A model generated the notes under the pieces. It saw nothing but the letters and a program-made list of their open reading frames with translations. It ran no database searches and was not told where the DNA came from. From the NCBI GenBank assembly GCA_024698715.1, contig JAILRA010000062.1:23004-87003 (forward strand): a DNA stretch of 64,000 nucleotides. The letters are read 5' to 3'. The stretch is from Lachnospiraceae bacterium. GTDB taxonomy: Bacteria; Bacillota; Clostridia; Lachnospirales; Lachnospiraceae. Every line of letters begins with the position of its first letter. Position 1 is the stretch's first letter. A program made the position numbers and the translations under genes. Shown here piece by piece: positions 20,101 to 28,710 of this stretch.

Positions 20101-20701
20101 TTTCGAAAGAATAGAGAAGCACCTCAAAGAAGGTGAAAAATTAAACAGAGTCACCAAACTTGCTCTTTTGAAGAATTATTCGTTTGTTGAAAAAGAGAAC
20201 TGGAACAAAGCTCTTATCGACAGGATCGTCAACGAAGAACTTGAAAAAAAGATATGCTTCCCGTTCTTCATGACTTTTGAATCGATCGTTAGAAATCTTC
20301 AGAGTTATTCTGATTATTCTTTCGTGGAATACAGAGGTAATCCCAACGGACATGTTGTGATCCATTACTGTGTTGAACACGATGACGGTGTGGCTACCGA
20401 ATACAGAAAAGAGGAGATGAATCATCTTTACGGAGGAATATTCGTAAAGGCATTCATTCTTTTCTGCGGAGAGACGGTTCAGTATTATATCACTGAAGAA
20501 AACAGGAATGTTGAACAGCTCACACAAAGCTCTGTACTGACACGACCCGAAGCGGAAACGGAAAGCAAGCCCTGGAGATTTACGGCTCTCAACGACTGTA
20601 TCATCGCAAAGCAGCTTGATGACTATGTTACGGTTGAAAACGATCTGGTTTCCTATATGGAAAAAGATTTTCTGACCAAGGAACTCTTTAAGATTATCTG
20701 A
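17147..20701 (+). CDS. DUF5717 family large protein
   Basis: 1184 residues from GTG 17147, preferred over GTG 17138 because the AGGTGA ribosome site overlaps the latter. There is no signal peptide or membrane helix, so it is probably cytoplasmic. Two beta-rich regions (~5-115 and ~215-320) resemble tandem beta-sandwiches. Then come long helical repeats (~325-1070) interrupted by a beta-rich island (~675-740, RRVILIHDKVIGEQKFTPEGG), and a final beta-rich end. I recognise it as DUF5717, a family known mainly from Lachnospiraceae with no assigned function. It is 16 bp from the DUF5716 gene. A scaffold or solenoid role is inference from the repeats. Confidence 0.8.
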   Translation: MKRTVLSMAEENFDFSVHDGNVTFSTERIEFVFDSDTERNGSFKLYCESETPVLGVCQANNPRMRVNNPQFRGFEAEIDFTFDSTGMEPGDVSKGEFILLTDKGEYSLPFICIRETGYINSTLGHIKNLFHFANLARTNWNEAVNVFYSNDFISLINGSDGQYKSLYRGLSENVLNEQNIDEFLVAIRKKDRITYKVDDKDIVIVNPKNEITKRITVNKNTWGYVNIDIKSDGNFVFLPCNHFSGDDFEDDELEIEVKIIPEFLKKGRNFGKITIITPRESFTVNIIVDNECCDVLKLENHMFNKALDSLLRLYLDFSFDRISQDTWCKESLKIAEGINGTNEHNILAGLFKAQIYIISKKDKEASRILDGIDEIIENERLSNETYGYYLYITSLLSKEADIVSKSLRKIKKFYAKDMGNSVLSWLILYLTEDFYSKSDKKLEFLVEQFRLGNNSPLLYVEGINILNDNPSLLMKLDDYEEAVLRFGLKYKAISANLGERIQFFVSRLKEFKPLWFEILKYQYAYMPSKELLNTIVSYLCKGNKIGEEYFEWYSLGVQAELRITRLYEFYMDCLPQGYDKDLPQMVMMYFAYQNDLDYRKKAFLYHNVLTRKSKYPEIAVSYRETLEAFAREQIKDRHINEDMLFIYAKVMNPEFVTEDIANECVTLQFIRRVTVPSGMRRVILIHDKVIGEQKFTPEGGYVYCPIYSRDFRLFYEDIYGNRMVVPEENISGAILNNPMLLEKIAHMVSDKIGIIMCRVESSYSYETITDDNVFDYERLLHSDIITYTYKKIIVKNLLTYYFENDYYSELEEILNTVKPEIFEGSEKGTFLQILIARGMYDTAFSVLNRFGTEHVEIKSILRLVSRLLERTDFEENEMLISYAQYVYRSGKYDGNILAYLEQHFRGNVKELKNLYKDCEAFGLDTYILIENIIIQILFTNVFCSDKIKYLDAFIEMQGTYGLEKAFLAQCAYDYFVKDTITDDYIFERIEKHLKEGEKLNRVTKLALLKNYSFVEKENWNKALIDRIVNEELEKKICFPFFMTFESIVRNLQSYSDYSFVEYRGNPNGHVVIHYCVEHDDGVATEYRKEEMNHLYGGIFVKAFILFCGETVQYYITEENRNVEQLTQSSVLTRPEAETESKPWRFTALNDCIIAKQLDDYVTVENDLVSYMEKDFLTKELFKII

Positions 20702-20717
20702 TTTACGAGGAAGATAA

Positions 20718-22010
20718 ATGATTTCCGAAATTAAAGAAGTTTTTGACAAAATAAACAGAGACAGATACGTGATCGGACTCGATATCAACGATTCGTTCGC
20801 TCAGGTTTCGGTATGCAAGGTGGATTCCGACAATCCCACAACTATCAGCGTATCGGAAGATACGGACGAATTCAATGTCGAGCTCTATATGCTCAAAAGA
20901 AGGACCGACGGTGTCTGGCTTTTCGGTAAGGAAGCGAAAGAAGCTGAGGAAGACGGAGTTCTTGTAAGCAATCTTTTTGAGAGAGCAAGACTTAAGAAGA
21001 CCGTCAGGATCGACAGGGAAGAATATCTTGCAAAAGATATATTTCTTTTGTTTTTAAAGAAAGTCCTTCTGATGTTCCCGGGAATGATGACGCCCGATAA
21101 GATCATATCGATCACCATCACGTTAAAGGATGCGGATTCCGATACCATCATGATGCTTCAGGAACTGCCTTCGATGCTCAAGGTAAATCCCGAGATCCTT
21201 CATTTCATTACCTACGAAGAGAGCTTTTATTATTACATGCTCTATCAGCCCGGAGAACTGCAGAATCATAATATACTTCTTTATGATTCGTCGGGAGAAA
21301 AGCTTCGTTCTTATTCTTTGATGAGAAATTATTTTAAAACGCCCGGAGTTGCTACCGTTGACGTTAAGGAATACATCAATTTTTCCACCGAAAGTCCCGC
21401 TGAATACGACAGAAGGGAAAAAGATGCGCTGTTTTTGCGAATTTCGACTGAGATATGCAATTCGACCGTTTACTCAGGTGTTTACCTCATCGGAAATCTT
21501 TTCTATTCCGAATGGTCTTCGGAATCTCTTCAGTATTTATGCAAGGGAAGAAAGGTTTTCAAGGGTAATAATCTTTTCTCCAAAGGTGCATGCTATGCTG
21601 CCAAGGAAAAGCATAATCCTTCGGGAAGAGAAGATAAGATCAAATATCTTGGAAATGACAGACTCAAAGTTACCATCGGAGTGGAAACCGATGATGATCC
21701 CAAAGAGCAGATACCTCTTATCGAGGCGGGTTCTCAATGGTTCGAATCCATCGGAAAATGCGAACTCATTCTGAAAGAAACGGATAAGATCAATATTTAT
21801 CTGTCATATGTATACAATAATGTTTTTACAAAAGGCGAGATCACTTTACCCGGTCTTATAACATCGAGTAACAGGATCACCAGAGTTTCGATAGAAGTTA
21901 AGATGACAAACGAGAATACCGTACTTTTCAAAGTATGGGATATGGGATTCGGTGAATTGTTCCCCTCCACGGGAAAAGACTGGGAACAGGAATTAAAATT
22001 GGAAGGATGA
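20718..22010 (+). CDS. DUF5716 family protein, Hsp70/actin-like fold proposed
   Basis: 430 residues, no membrane segment. Residues ~16-35 (YVIGLDINDSFAQVSVCKVD) match a phosphate-1 motif of the actin/Hsp70 superfamily. ILLYDSSGEKLRSYSL (~183-198) fits phosphate-2, and VYLIGNLFYSEW (~255) with NNLFSKGACYAAKE (~283-296) fits the adenosine motif and following helix. Residues ~305-430 resemble the Hsp70 substrate-binding beta domain in motif order: KVTIGVET, IPLIEAGSQW, INIYLSYVYNN, GEITLPGL, RVSIEVKMTNENTVLFKVWD. The nucleotide domain is shorter than in DnaK and no helical lid follows. The family is DUF5716; the Hsp70 link is my inference. Confidence 0.72.
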   Translation: MISEIKEVFDKINRDRYVIGLDINDSFAQVSVCKVDSDNPTTISVSEDTDEFNVELYMLKRRTDGVWLFGKEAKEAEEDGVLVSNLFERARLKKTVRIDREEYLAKDIFLLFLKKVLLMFPGMMTPDKIISITITLKDADSDTIMMLQELPSMLKVNPEILHFITYEESFYYYMLYQPGELQNHNILLYDSSGEKLRSYSLMRNYFKTPGVATVDVKEYINFSTESPAEYDRREKDALFLRISTEICNSTVYSGVYLIGNLFYSEWSSESLQYLCKGRKVFKGNNLFSKGACYAAKEKHNPSGREDKIKYLGNDRLKVTIGVETDDDPKEQIPLIEAGSQWFESIGKCELILKETDKINIYLSYVYNNVFTKGEITLPGLITSSNRITRVSIEVKMTNENTVLFKVWDMGFGELFPSTGKDWEQELKLEG

Positions 22011-22014
22011 TTTT

Positions 22015-22845
22015 ATGGGAAAGGTATATAAACCCATATCGGGAAAAGCCGGCAAACCTTTTTTTCTGGACAGGATCTGCACTCAGGTATATTCTGCCGA
22101 TGAACTGATATACTGTCTCGGAGAAAATCCCGAACTTCTCACCGTTGACATGTTCGGAAAGGAACTTTGCCAGTGGCTTGAGGAAGACTGCAATGCCGGA
22201 GAACTTGCCGAAATGATAGCAAGACTTGTCAAATCGAAGGCTGACATCATAAAGATAGTAACCGCTCTTTTAAACAGCGCTGCTTTTATCTCACAGGATG
22301 AGATCAGAAGGATCGTTAAGATCATTAAGGATGAGGAAGGAAGCAGCGAATTCGACAAGAGAAAAGCAAGAGGCGATTTTTTCCTTACAAAAGAACGTTA
22401 TGAATATGCAATCAGGGAATATGAAACATTGCTGTCGACACTGAATAACGAAGAGTCGGACCGTGTTGCAAATATTTATCACAATATGGGTGTTGCAAAA
22501 GCAAGACTGTTTTTGTTTGAACAGGCTTCCGAGGATTTTCTTCGTGCTTATGACTGTAACGAAGAACCGATCCATTATTATGCATATATCGCAACCCTGC
22601 GTTTTACGCTTACCGACAGGGATTATGTAAGAACCATCGGAAATGACGCGAAAATGAGGGAAGTGACCCTTAAGCTTGAAGAGGATCTGGACAACGCCAA
22701 GAAAAAGTTTTTGGAAAGTCCCGAATATACGGATTTCCTTAACAAGAAAGAAGAGAGCAAAGAAGGCGGAAGATATGCTTTCTGCAGTTTTCTCGACATG
22801 AAACTCAACGAAAAGAAAGAAGAGTATAACAAATACGTTTATTAA
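22015..22845 (+). CDS. TPR-like helical protein of the DUF5716 cluster
   Basis: 276 residues, starting 5 bp after DUF5716 (clear coupling). The N-terminus (GKVYKPISGKAGKPFFLDRICTQ and nearby SADELIYCLGENPELL) is a small mixed domain. The middle (~120-195) has two helix-turn-helix units with TPR spacing: ARGDFFLTKERYEYAIREYE and RVANIYHNMGVAKARLFLFE, then ASEDFLRAYDCN. The end is charged and helical. No enzyme motif is visible. TPR proteins often serve as Hsp70 partners, which fits the neighbour, but this is inference. The exact family is unknown to me. Confidence 0.68.
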   Translation: MGKVYKPISGKAGKPFFLDRICTQVYSADELIYCLGENPELLTVDMFGKELCQWLEEDCNAGELAEMIARLVKSKADIIKIVTALLNSAAFISQDEIRRIVKIIKDEEGSSEFDKRKARGDFFLTKERYEYAIREYETLLSTLNNEESDRVANIYHNMGVAKARLFLFEQASEDFLRAYDCNEEPIHYYAYIATLRFTLTDRDYVRTIGNDAKMREVTLKLEEDLDNAKKKFLESPEYTDFLNKKEESKEGGRYAFCSFLDMKLNEKKEEYNKYVY

Positions 22846-22854
22846 AGGGACAGT

Positions 22855-24000
22855 ATGGGATTTTTAAAAAATCTTTTTAAAAAAAGAGAAAAAATCGAAG
22901 AAAATTCCCCGCTTGACTTTTTCGATTCTCAGATCCACAACGATGAGGAACGAAGAAAGTATGTTTCGACCGCCTTCATGCAGATGAAGGAAATCTCGTC
23001 AGAAATAGACGATCTGCGACTGGAATACAGTGCGATCACACAGTTTTTAAATGACTGTGATGAGATCGACAAGATTCCCGAGGAAGTCAAGATCCCGATA
23101 GAAGATGCGGCCAATGAGATACTGACCGTTAAAACCAATAAAGAAAAGTACTATCTTGAAAAACCTTTAATGGATGAAGATATGTACAACAGAATGGACA
23201 AGATAGAAGATGAGTTTCCCGAGATCTACAATAAGATCAAAGATGCGGAAGAATTCCAGGGAAAGATAAAATCGGATCTGAAAAAAGTCGAAGGAGAAAA
23301 ACAGGCTTATTTTTACAGACGTCATGAACTGAATGCGATGCTTAAAAACATAATAGGGGTTATCGTCATCGCACTGGTTGCGTTTGCTGTCTGCAATATA
23401 ATCCTGATTGTTCTGGCGATCGCGCTTAATATGGATGTAAAGATAGGCTTCCTTCTTTCCGTTACTATCCTCATAGTGGTTTACTCACTGCTTTTCATGA
23501 AAGGAAATGACTTGAGAAAGGAGTCCGATAAACTGGACAGAACGATCATCAAGATCATTCAGCTTCAGAATTCCGTAAAGATCAGACTTGTAAACAATAC
23601 CAATCTTCTGGATTATCTGTATTTAAAATACAATACCGATTCTTCAAAAGAACTTAAGAAGAATTTTGATCTTTTTTCTGAAGAAAAACACAGGCGTGAA
23701 CAGTATGAACGGGCTAATAAAGATCTGCCTGCAGCCAAGAGAAAACTCATGAATCTTTTAAGGAATCTGCCTCTTTACGATCCGGTATCCTGGGTTCATA
23801 CGCCGGAAGCGCTCGTCAATCGTAACGAACTGGTTGAGATCCGTCATGAAATGATAGGAAGAAGACAAAAGCTTCGTGAACAGATCGAAGAAAACACGAA
23901 GAGTGCAGAAAAGATCCGTGATGAAATAAAAGAAATGATCAGACGTTATCCCAAATATTCCGTTGAACTTATGAATATGATGAGGGATTTTGACAAATAA
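22855..24000 (+). CDS. Coiled-coil membrane protein of the DUF5716 cluster
   Basis: 381 residues, 9 bp after the TPR gene. Residues ~1-160 are charged and predicted coiled coil, two adjacent transmembrane helices follow (~163-188 and ~196-218), and the C-terminal part (~220-381) is again coiled coil with many Lys, Glu and Arg. With two helices both coiled-coil arms would lie on the same side, probably the cytoplasm. That would make it a membrane anchor or tether for the other cluster proteins. No known domain was recognised. Confidence 0.65.
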   Translation: MGFLKNLFKKREKIEENSPLDFFDSQIHNDEERRKYVSTAFMQMKEISSEIDDLRLEYSAITQFLNDCDEIDKIPEEVKIPIEDAANEILTVKTNKEKYYLEKPLMDEDMYNRMDKIEDEFPEIYNKIKDAEEFQGKIKSDLKKVEGEKQAYFYRRHELNAMLKNIIGVIVIALVAFAVCNIILIVLAIALNMDVKIGFLLSVTILIVVYSLLFMKGNDLRKESDKLDRTIIKIIQLQNSVKIRLVNNTNLLDYLYLKYNTDSSKELKKNFDLFSEEKHRREQYERANKDLPAAKRKLMNLLRNLPLYDPVSWVHTPEALVNRNELVEIRHEMIGRRQKLREQIEENTKSAEKIRDEIKEMIRRYPKYSVELMNMMRDFDK

Positions 24001-24031
24001 AAAAGAAAGTTATTTAAGGAAGGAACTTGCA

Positions 24032-25468
24032 ATGAATACAGATGTTTATGTATCACCTCTCTCGGAAAGATATGCTTCAAAAGAGATGCAGTATATTTTT
24101 TCGCCCGACATGAAGTTTTCCACATGGAGAAGGCTGTGGATCGCTCTGGCCGAGACGGAAATGGAACTCGGACTTACTCAGATCACACCCGATATGATCG
24201 AGGAAATGAAGGCTCATGTTAAGGATATCAATTACGATGTTGCCAAAGAAAGAGAAAAACTCGTTAGACATGATGTTATGAGTCATGTTTATGCTTTCGG
24301 ATGTCAGTGTCCCAAGGCCAAAGGTATCATCCATCTTGGTGCGACAAGCTGCTATGTAGGTGATAATACCGATATAATCGTTATGAACGAAGCTTTAAAG
24401 CTTGTAAGAAAAAAACTTCTTAACGTAATATCCAATCTTTCCAAATTTGCGGAAGAGTATAAGGATCTTCCCACACTTGCATTTACTCATTTCCAGCCCG
24501 CTCAGCCTACGACACTTGGCAAGAGAGCTACACTTTGGATAAATGAATTTATGATGGATCTTGAAGATCTCGATTATGTTCAGAGCACTCTTAAACTTCT
24601 GGGCTCCAAAGGAACAACGGGAACACAGGCAAGCTTCCTTGAACTTTTCAACAACGATCAGGAAACGATCGATAAGATCGATCCTATGATAGCCGAGAAA
24701 ATGGGATTTAAAAACTGTTATCCCGTTTCAGGTCAGACATATTCAAGAAAAGTGGATTCTAGAGTACTGAATATTCTCGGAGGAATAGCACAGTCCGCTA
24801 CCAAAATGAGTAACGATATCAGACTGCTCCAGCATTTAAAAGAAGTTGAAGAACCGTTTGAAAAGAATCAGATCGGATCTTCTGCAATGGCATATAAGAG
24901 AAACCCCATGAGAAGCGAAAGAATTGCATCTCTTTCAAGATACGTTATCGCAGATACACTTAATCCCGCGATCACGGCTGCCACACAGTGGTTTGAGAGA
25001 ACACTCGACGATTCTGCAAACAAGAGACTTTCCATTCCCGAAGGTTTCCTTGCGATAGACGGTATTCTCGATCTTTGCATGAATGTTACGGACGGACTTA
25101 AGGTATATCCTAAAGTAATCGAAAAGAGACTTATGTCCGAGCTTCCTTTCATGGCAACCGAGAACATCATGATGGATGCGGTTAAGGCAGGCGGAGACAG
25201 ACAGGAACTTCACGAGAAGATAAGAGTTGCTTCCATGGAAGCCGGCAGAAGGATCAAAGAAGAAGGAAAAGACAATGAGCTTCCTTCGCTCATAGCACAA
25301 GATCCCGCTTTCGGAATCGGTGAAGAAGAGATCAAATCCATTCTCAAACCCGAACTTTATACCGGAAGAGCAAAGATACAGGTTGAAAACTATCTCAGGA
25401 ATTATGTAAACCCGATTCTTGATGCCAACAAAGAATATCTCGGAGCAACTTCGGAGATAAATGTATAG
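24032..25468 (+). CDS. purB: Adenylosuccinate lyase
   Basis: 478 codons from ATG 24032, chosen because AAGGAAGGA lies just upstream; an in-frame TTG at 23990 would overlap the previous gene. It splits adenylosuccinate and SAICAR to release fumarate in purine synthesis. Motifs present include SPLSERYAS, HDVMSHVYAFG, LGATSCYVGDN, THFQPAQPTTLGKR and the flexible signature loop GSSAMAYKRNPMRSERI, where the two Ser are catalytic. It lies 31 bp after the coiled-coil gene and may be the tail of that operon. Confidence 0.95.
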   Translation: MNTDVYVSPLSERYASKEMQYIFSPDMKFSTWRRLWIALAETEMELGLTQITPDMIEEMKAHVKDINYDVAKEREKLVRHDVMSHVYAFGCQCPKAKGIIHLGATSCYVGDNTDIIVMNEALKLVRKKLLNVISNLSKFAEEYKDLPTLAFTHFQPAQPTTLGKRATLWINEFMMDLEDLDYVQSTLKLLGSKGTTGTQASFLELFNNDQETIDKIDPMIAEKMGFKNCYPVSGQTYSRKVDSRVLNILGGIAQSATKMSNDIRLLQHLKEVEEPFEKNQIGSSAMAYKRNPMRSERIASLSRYVIADTLNPAITAATQWFERTLDDSANKRLSIPEGFLAIDGILDLCMNVTDGLKVYPKVIEKRLMSELPFMATENIMMDAVKAGGDRQELHEKIRVASMEAGRRIKEEGKDNELPSLIAQDPAFGIGEEEIKSILKPELYTGRAKIQVENYLRNYVNPILDANKEYLGATSEINV

Positions 25469-25562
25469 TATATTTTTAATCAGAATGATTAAGCTTTCGT
25501 ATACGACGGATTTTTAATATGGTATTATAAACAAATTTATATACAACTTGGAGGACACGAAA

Positions 25563-26906
25563 ATGAAATATTTCGGAACTGACGGATTCAGAGGAAGAGT
25601 AAATGAGACTCTTACGGTAGATCATGCGATCAAGATCGGAAAATTCCTCGGTTATTATTTTTCGAATACACTCGGAAACGTAAGATGCGTAATAGGTAAG
25701 GATACAAGAAAATCCGGTTATATGTATGAGTACGGACTTGTTGCGGGACTTACAGCTACAGGTGTTGATGTATCGCTTCTTCATGTTACAACAACTCCTT
25801 CGATCTCATACATTACCAGAACAGAGAAGTTTGATTTCGGTATTATGATCACCGCGAGCCACAATCCTTATTATGATAACGGTATCAAGGTTATCGACAG
25901 GGACGGTTTCAAGATGAGCGACAAGATACTTGAGCTTGTTGAAGAGTATATTGACAGTAAAGTGGATATCGAACTTGCCAAAAACGAAAAGATCGGACGT
26001 GCTTCCGATTATATTCAGGGCAGAAACAAATATATTTCCTATCTCGCTCAGATACCCACTCATTCATTCAGAGGATACAAAGTAGGTCTTGACTGTGCAA
26101 ACGGCGCATCCTTCATGATCGCAAAGAATGTATTTGACATGCTAGGTGCCGAAACATATGTTATCAACAATCAGCCCGACGGACTCAACATCAACAGGGA
26201 TTGCGGTTCAACACATATTGAATCTTTACAGGCACTTGTTAAGGAAAAAGGACTTGATATAGGATTTGCATTTGACGGCGATTCCGACAGATGTCTTGCG
26301 GTAGACGAAAACGGAGAGATTGTTGACGGAGACATGATCATTTATATCTACGGCTGCTATCTGAAAGAAAGAAATCAGCTTGTTAAGGATACGGTTGTTA
26401 CAACAGTTATGTCTAACATCGGTCTTACCAAGGCTCTTGCTGCAAAAGGAATCAAAAACGTACAGACTCCCGTAGGAGATAAATACGTATCTGCAGAGAT
26501 CCAGGCAGAAGGTTATTCAGTAGGCGGAGAGCAGTCAGGTCACGTAATCTTCAACAAATATGCTACGACCGGTGACGGTATTCTTACTGCCATCAAAGTG
26601 CTTGAGATCTGCATTGAAAAGAAATGTACTTTATCATCACTTGTTTCCGATGTAACGATCTTCCCTCAGCTTCTCATCAACGTAAGAGTTGAAAAGATGG
26701 ATGAAGTTCTCGAAAGACCTGAACTTAAGGCTGTTACCGACGGAATACTTGAAAAACTCGCTGATACCGGAAGGATCGTGCTTCGCAAATCGGGAACGGA
26801 ACCTGTGGTAAGGATCATGGTTGAAGCGCAGACCGATGAAGAATGTGAGAAATACTGCAATGAGATCAAGGATAAGCTTCTTGAATTATCCGAAAGCATG
26901 AAATAA
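25563..26906 (+). CDS. glmM: Phosphoglucosamine mutase
   Basis: 447 residues from ATG 25563; GGAGG at 25549-25553 marks the start. It interconverts glucosamine-6-P and glucosamine-1-P for UDP-GlcNAc and peptidoglycan synthesis. The catalytic phosphoserine loop is TASHNPYYDNGIK, metal loop DGDSDR, sugar loop GEQSGH and phosphate loop RKSGTEPVVRIM. The length is normal. The 79-bp gap upstream is AT-rich with a possible TATTAT box at ~25522, but no convincing -35. Confidence 0.95.
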   Translation: MKYFGTDGFRGRVNETLTVDHAIKIGKFLGYYFSNTLGNVRCVIGKDTRKSGYMYEYGLVAGLTATGVDVSLLHVTTTPSISYITRTEKFDFGIMITASHNPYYDNGIKVIDRDGFKMSDKILELVEEYIDSKVDIELAKNEKIGRASDYIQGRNKYISYLAQIPTHSFRGYKVGLDCANGASFMIAKNVFDMLGAETYVINNQPDGLNINRDCGSTHIESLQALVKEKGLDIGFAFDGDSDRCLAVDENGEIVDGDMIIYIYGCYLKERNQLVKDTVVTTVMSNIGLTKALAAKGIKNVQTPVGDKYVSAEIQAEGYSVGGEQSGHVIFNKYATTGDGILTAIKVLEICIEKKCTLSSLVSDVTIFPQLLINVRVEKMDEVLERPELKAVTDGILEKLADTGRIVLRKSGTEPVVRIMVEAQTDEECEKYCNEIKDKLLELSESMK

Positions 26907-26945
26907 TATTTTTAGCTGAAAAATTTAAGACAGGGGGGTAAAGTT

Positions 26946-28376
26946 ATGGGTATTCAGTTTAAGAAAAAGCTTAAGAGTGCTGTTTGTCTTGCACTGTCAC
27001 TGATGATGATCGCAGGTTTGATCCAAATCACATCATTTCCGGCAAGTGCTGACGGAAATGTCGTCGATATCTTCGATGATGTTCAGGAAGGACAGTGGTA
27101 TGTTAATGCCGTTCAGTTTGTTTACGACAGAGGTATCATGATCGGAACAAGTGCCAACATATTCGGAGTTTCAAATAAACTTCAGCGTGAACAGTTTGCA
27201 CAGGTTCTTTACAGTATGGCAGGAAAGCCCGCAGTTGCCGCAGATGCCGAGAATCCTTTTAAAGATGTGCCGAATAATCCGGGATATCCGAGAGACGCCA
27301 TTCTCTGGGCATTTTCCGAAGGCATAGTAGCCGGAAACGGTGACGGAAATTTCGGTGTCAGTCAGCCCATACAAAGACAGGCGATAGCTGCAATGCTTTA
27401 CAAATATGCGCAGTTTTATGGATATGATCTGACTGTGAACGAAACTGCCATTGACGGATTTGCCGATAAGGATAAAGTATCCGCATGGGCCGTTAATTCC
27501 ATTAAATGGGCCGTCACACAGGGTGTTATTTCCGGAAAATCCGGCAATCTCCTTGATCCTTTGGGAAACGGAACAAGAGCGGAATGCGCTCAGATGATAA
27601 TGAAACTCATAAAGATCAATACCGAATACGGAGAACTGCCGAAGGTCGGCGATATCGTTACTTTTGGCAGATATGAACAGGATAATAATCTTGAAAACGG
27701 AAAAGAACCCATTGAATGGCAGGTTTTGGATATCGATACCGAAAACAGGAGAGTATTTGTATTAAGTAAATACGCATTGGATCAGGTAGATTGGAATTCT
27801 GACTGGAATAATGATGCTACATGGGCCACATGTTCATTAAGAAACTGGATGAACAATGATTTTAAGAATGAAGCATTTTCATTTGCAGAATTGAACAGGA
27901 TTCCTACGGTAACTGTTTCGACAGAAGATAACAAATATTTCCATACCTCCGGCGGCGAGGATTCACAGGATCAGATTTTCAGTATCAGCGTTGAAGAAAT
28001 GGAAAAATATCTTGGACCGTATAATATATATTCCGAAGATTTGATGTGGGGAATGAACCAGAATTTAATCTGTGCAGTTACACCGTATGCACAGTCAAAA
28101 GGAGTATGGAATGGGACTATTACCGAGGAGGAGTACTGGAGTGACAATACTAACTGGTATAATCCCGTAACCAGAACTTTTGACTTGCAAATACATGATA
28201 TTTATACCGAGGATGTAATAGGAGTGACAGGCTCTTTATGGTGGCTTCGTACTCCCGGAATGAATAGCAGAAGAGGCTTGTTTATTCGTTCAAACGGTGA
28301 CGGAGGCTCTAACTGCCGTACCGATACTTATACCCCATATACCGCAGCTCGTCCTGCTATGTGGATACAGTATTAA
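26946..28376 (+). CDS. Secreted SLH-domain protein with C-terminal DUF6273
   Basis: 476 residues. A signal peptide (~1-36, KKKLKSAVCLALSLMMIAGL to ASADG) is followed by three SLH repeats, each with W-x-A and TRAE/QREQ-type ends (~45-95, ~102-160, ~168-220). SLH repeats bind pyruvylated cell-wall polymers. The remainder (~230-476) is a DUF6273-type domain: VTFGRYEQ, PIEWQVLDID, LRNWMNN, SLWWLRTPG, RPAMWI. Its function is unknown; it is common in surface proteins of gut Firmicutes and looks like a lectin-type or recognition domain. A GGGGGG stretch provides the ribosome site. Confidence 0.88.
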   Translation: MGIQFKKKLKSAVCLALSLMMIAGLIQITSFPASADGNVVDIFDDVQEGQWYVNAVQFVYDRGIMIGTSANIFGVSNKLQREQFAQVLYSMAGKPAVAADAENPFKDVPNNPGYPRDAILWAFSEGIVAGNGDGNFGVSQPIQRQAIAAMLYKYAQFYGYDLTVNETAIDGFADKDKVSAWAVNSIKWAVTQGVISGKSGNLLDPLGNGTRAECAQMIMKLIKINTEYGELPKVGDIVTFGRYEQDNNLENGKEPIEWQVLDIDTENRRVFVLSKYALDQVDWNSDWNNDATWATCSLRNWMNNDFKNEAFSFAELNRIPTVTVSTEDNKYFHTSGGEDSQDQIFSISVEEMEKYLGPYNIYSEDLMWGMNQNLICAVTPYAQSKGVWNGTITEEEYWSDNTNWYNPVTRTFDLQIHDIYTEDVIGVTGSLWWLRTPGMNSRRGLFIRSNGDGGSNCRTDTYTPYTAARPAMWIQY

Positions 28377-28425
28377 AAAGCTGATGGTTTATTAAGATAT
28401 AATATCAGGTAATATAATAGTAATT

Positions 28426-28466
28426 CGCACGTAGTTTTCATTTTCCGAAAATTACGTGCGTTTTTT
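28426..28466 (+). terminator. Terminator after the SLH-DUF6273 gene
   Basis: CGCACGTA (28426-28433) pairs with TACGTGCG (28453-28460), extended inward by GTTTTC/GAAAAT, then six T. Its left arm plus following bases (13 nt) recurs exactly at 34691-34703 inside the hairpin array. Confidence 0.88.
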
Positions 28467-28486
28467 ACTAATTTTGAAGAAAGAAA

Positions 28487-28522
28487 TACGGGTGTTAGGG
28501 ATTTTTTGCAATTACACCCGTA
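28487..28522. other. Perfect 9-bp hairpin in the intergenic region
   Basis: TACGGGTGT (28487-28495) pairs with ACACCCGTA (28514-28522). No T-run follows. It may be a second weak terminator or an RNA 3' structure. The stretch from 28523 to 28710 is AT-rich and shows nothing I can name. Confidence 0.5.
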
Positions 28523-28710
28523 GTATACAGAGATTGGTTTAAACTATTTGTAAAATGAACTATCAAAATTGACAAAAATTTAAATATGCATATAAAAAAC
28601 TGATTGTTGATATCTGTGAATAAATCTTATGATTTTTAATAAAATAATGAGAAGACGAAGAAGAATTAAATTATTTACTTGATAAGTATTATATAATTGT
28701 GTTTTAATTG

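Noticed and set aside
20141..20788. Minus-strand open frame of 215 codons across the DUF5717/DUF5716 junction
   Set aside because: Antisense to two coupled genes, with no domain and composition typical of a mirror frame.
23990..24031. Upstream TTG start for purB
   Set aside because: It would overlap the previous gene and ignores the good ribosome site before ATG 24032.
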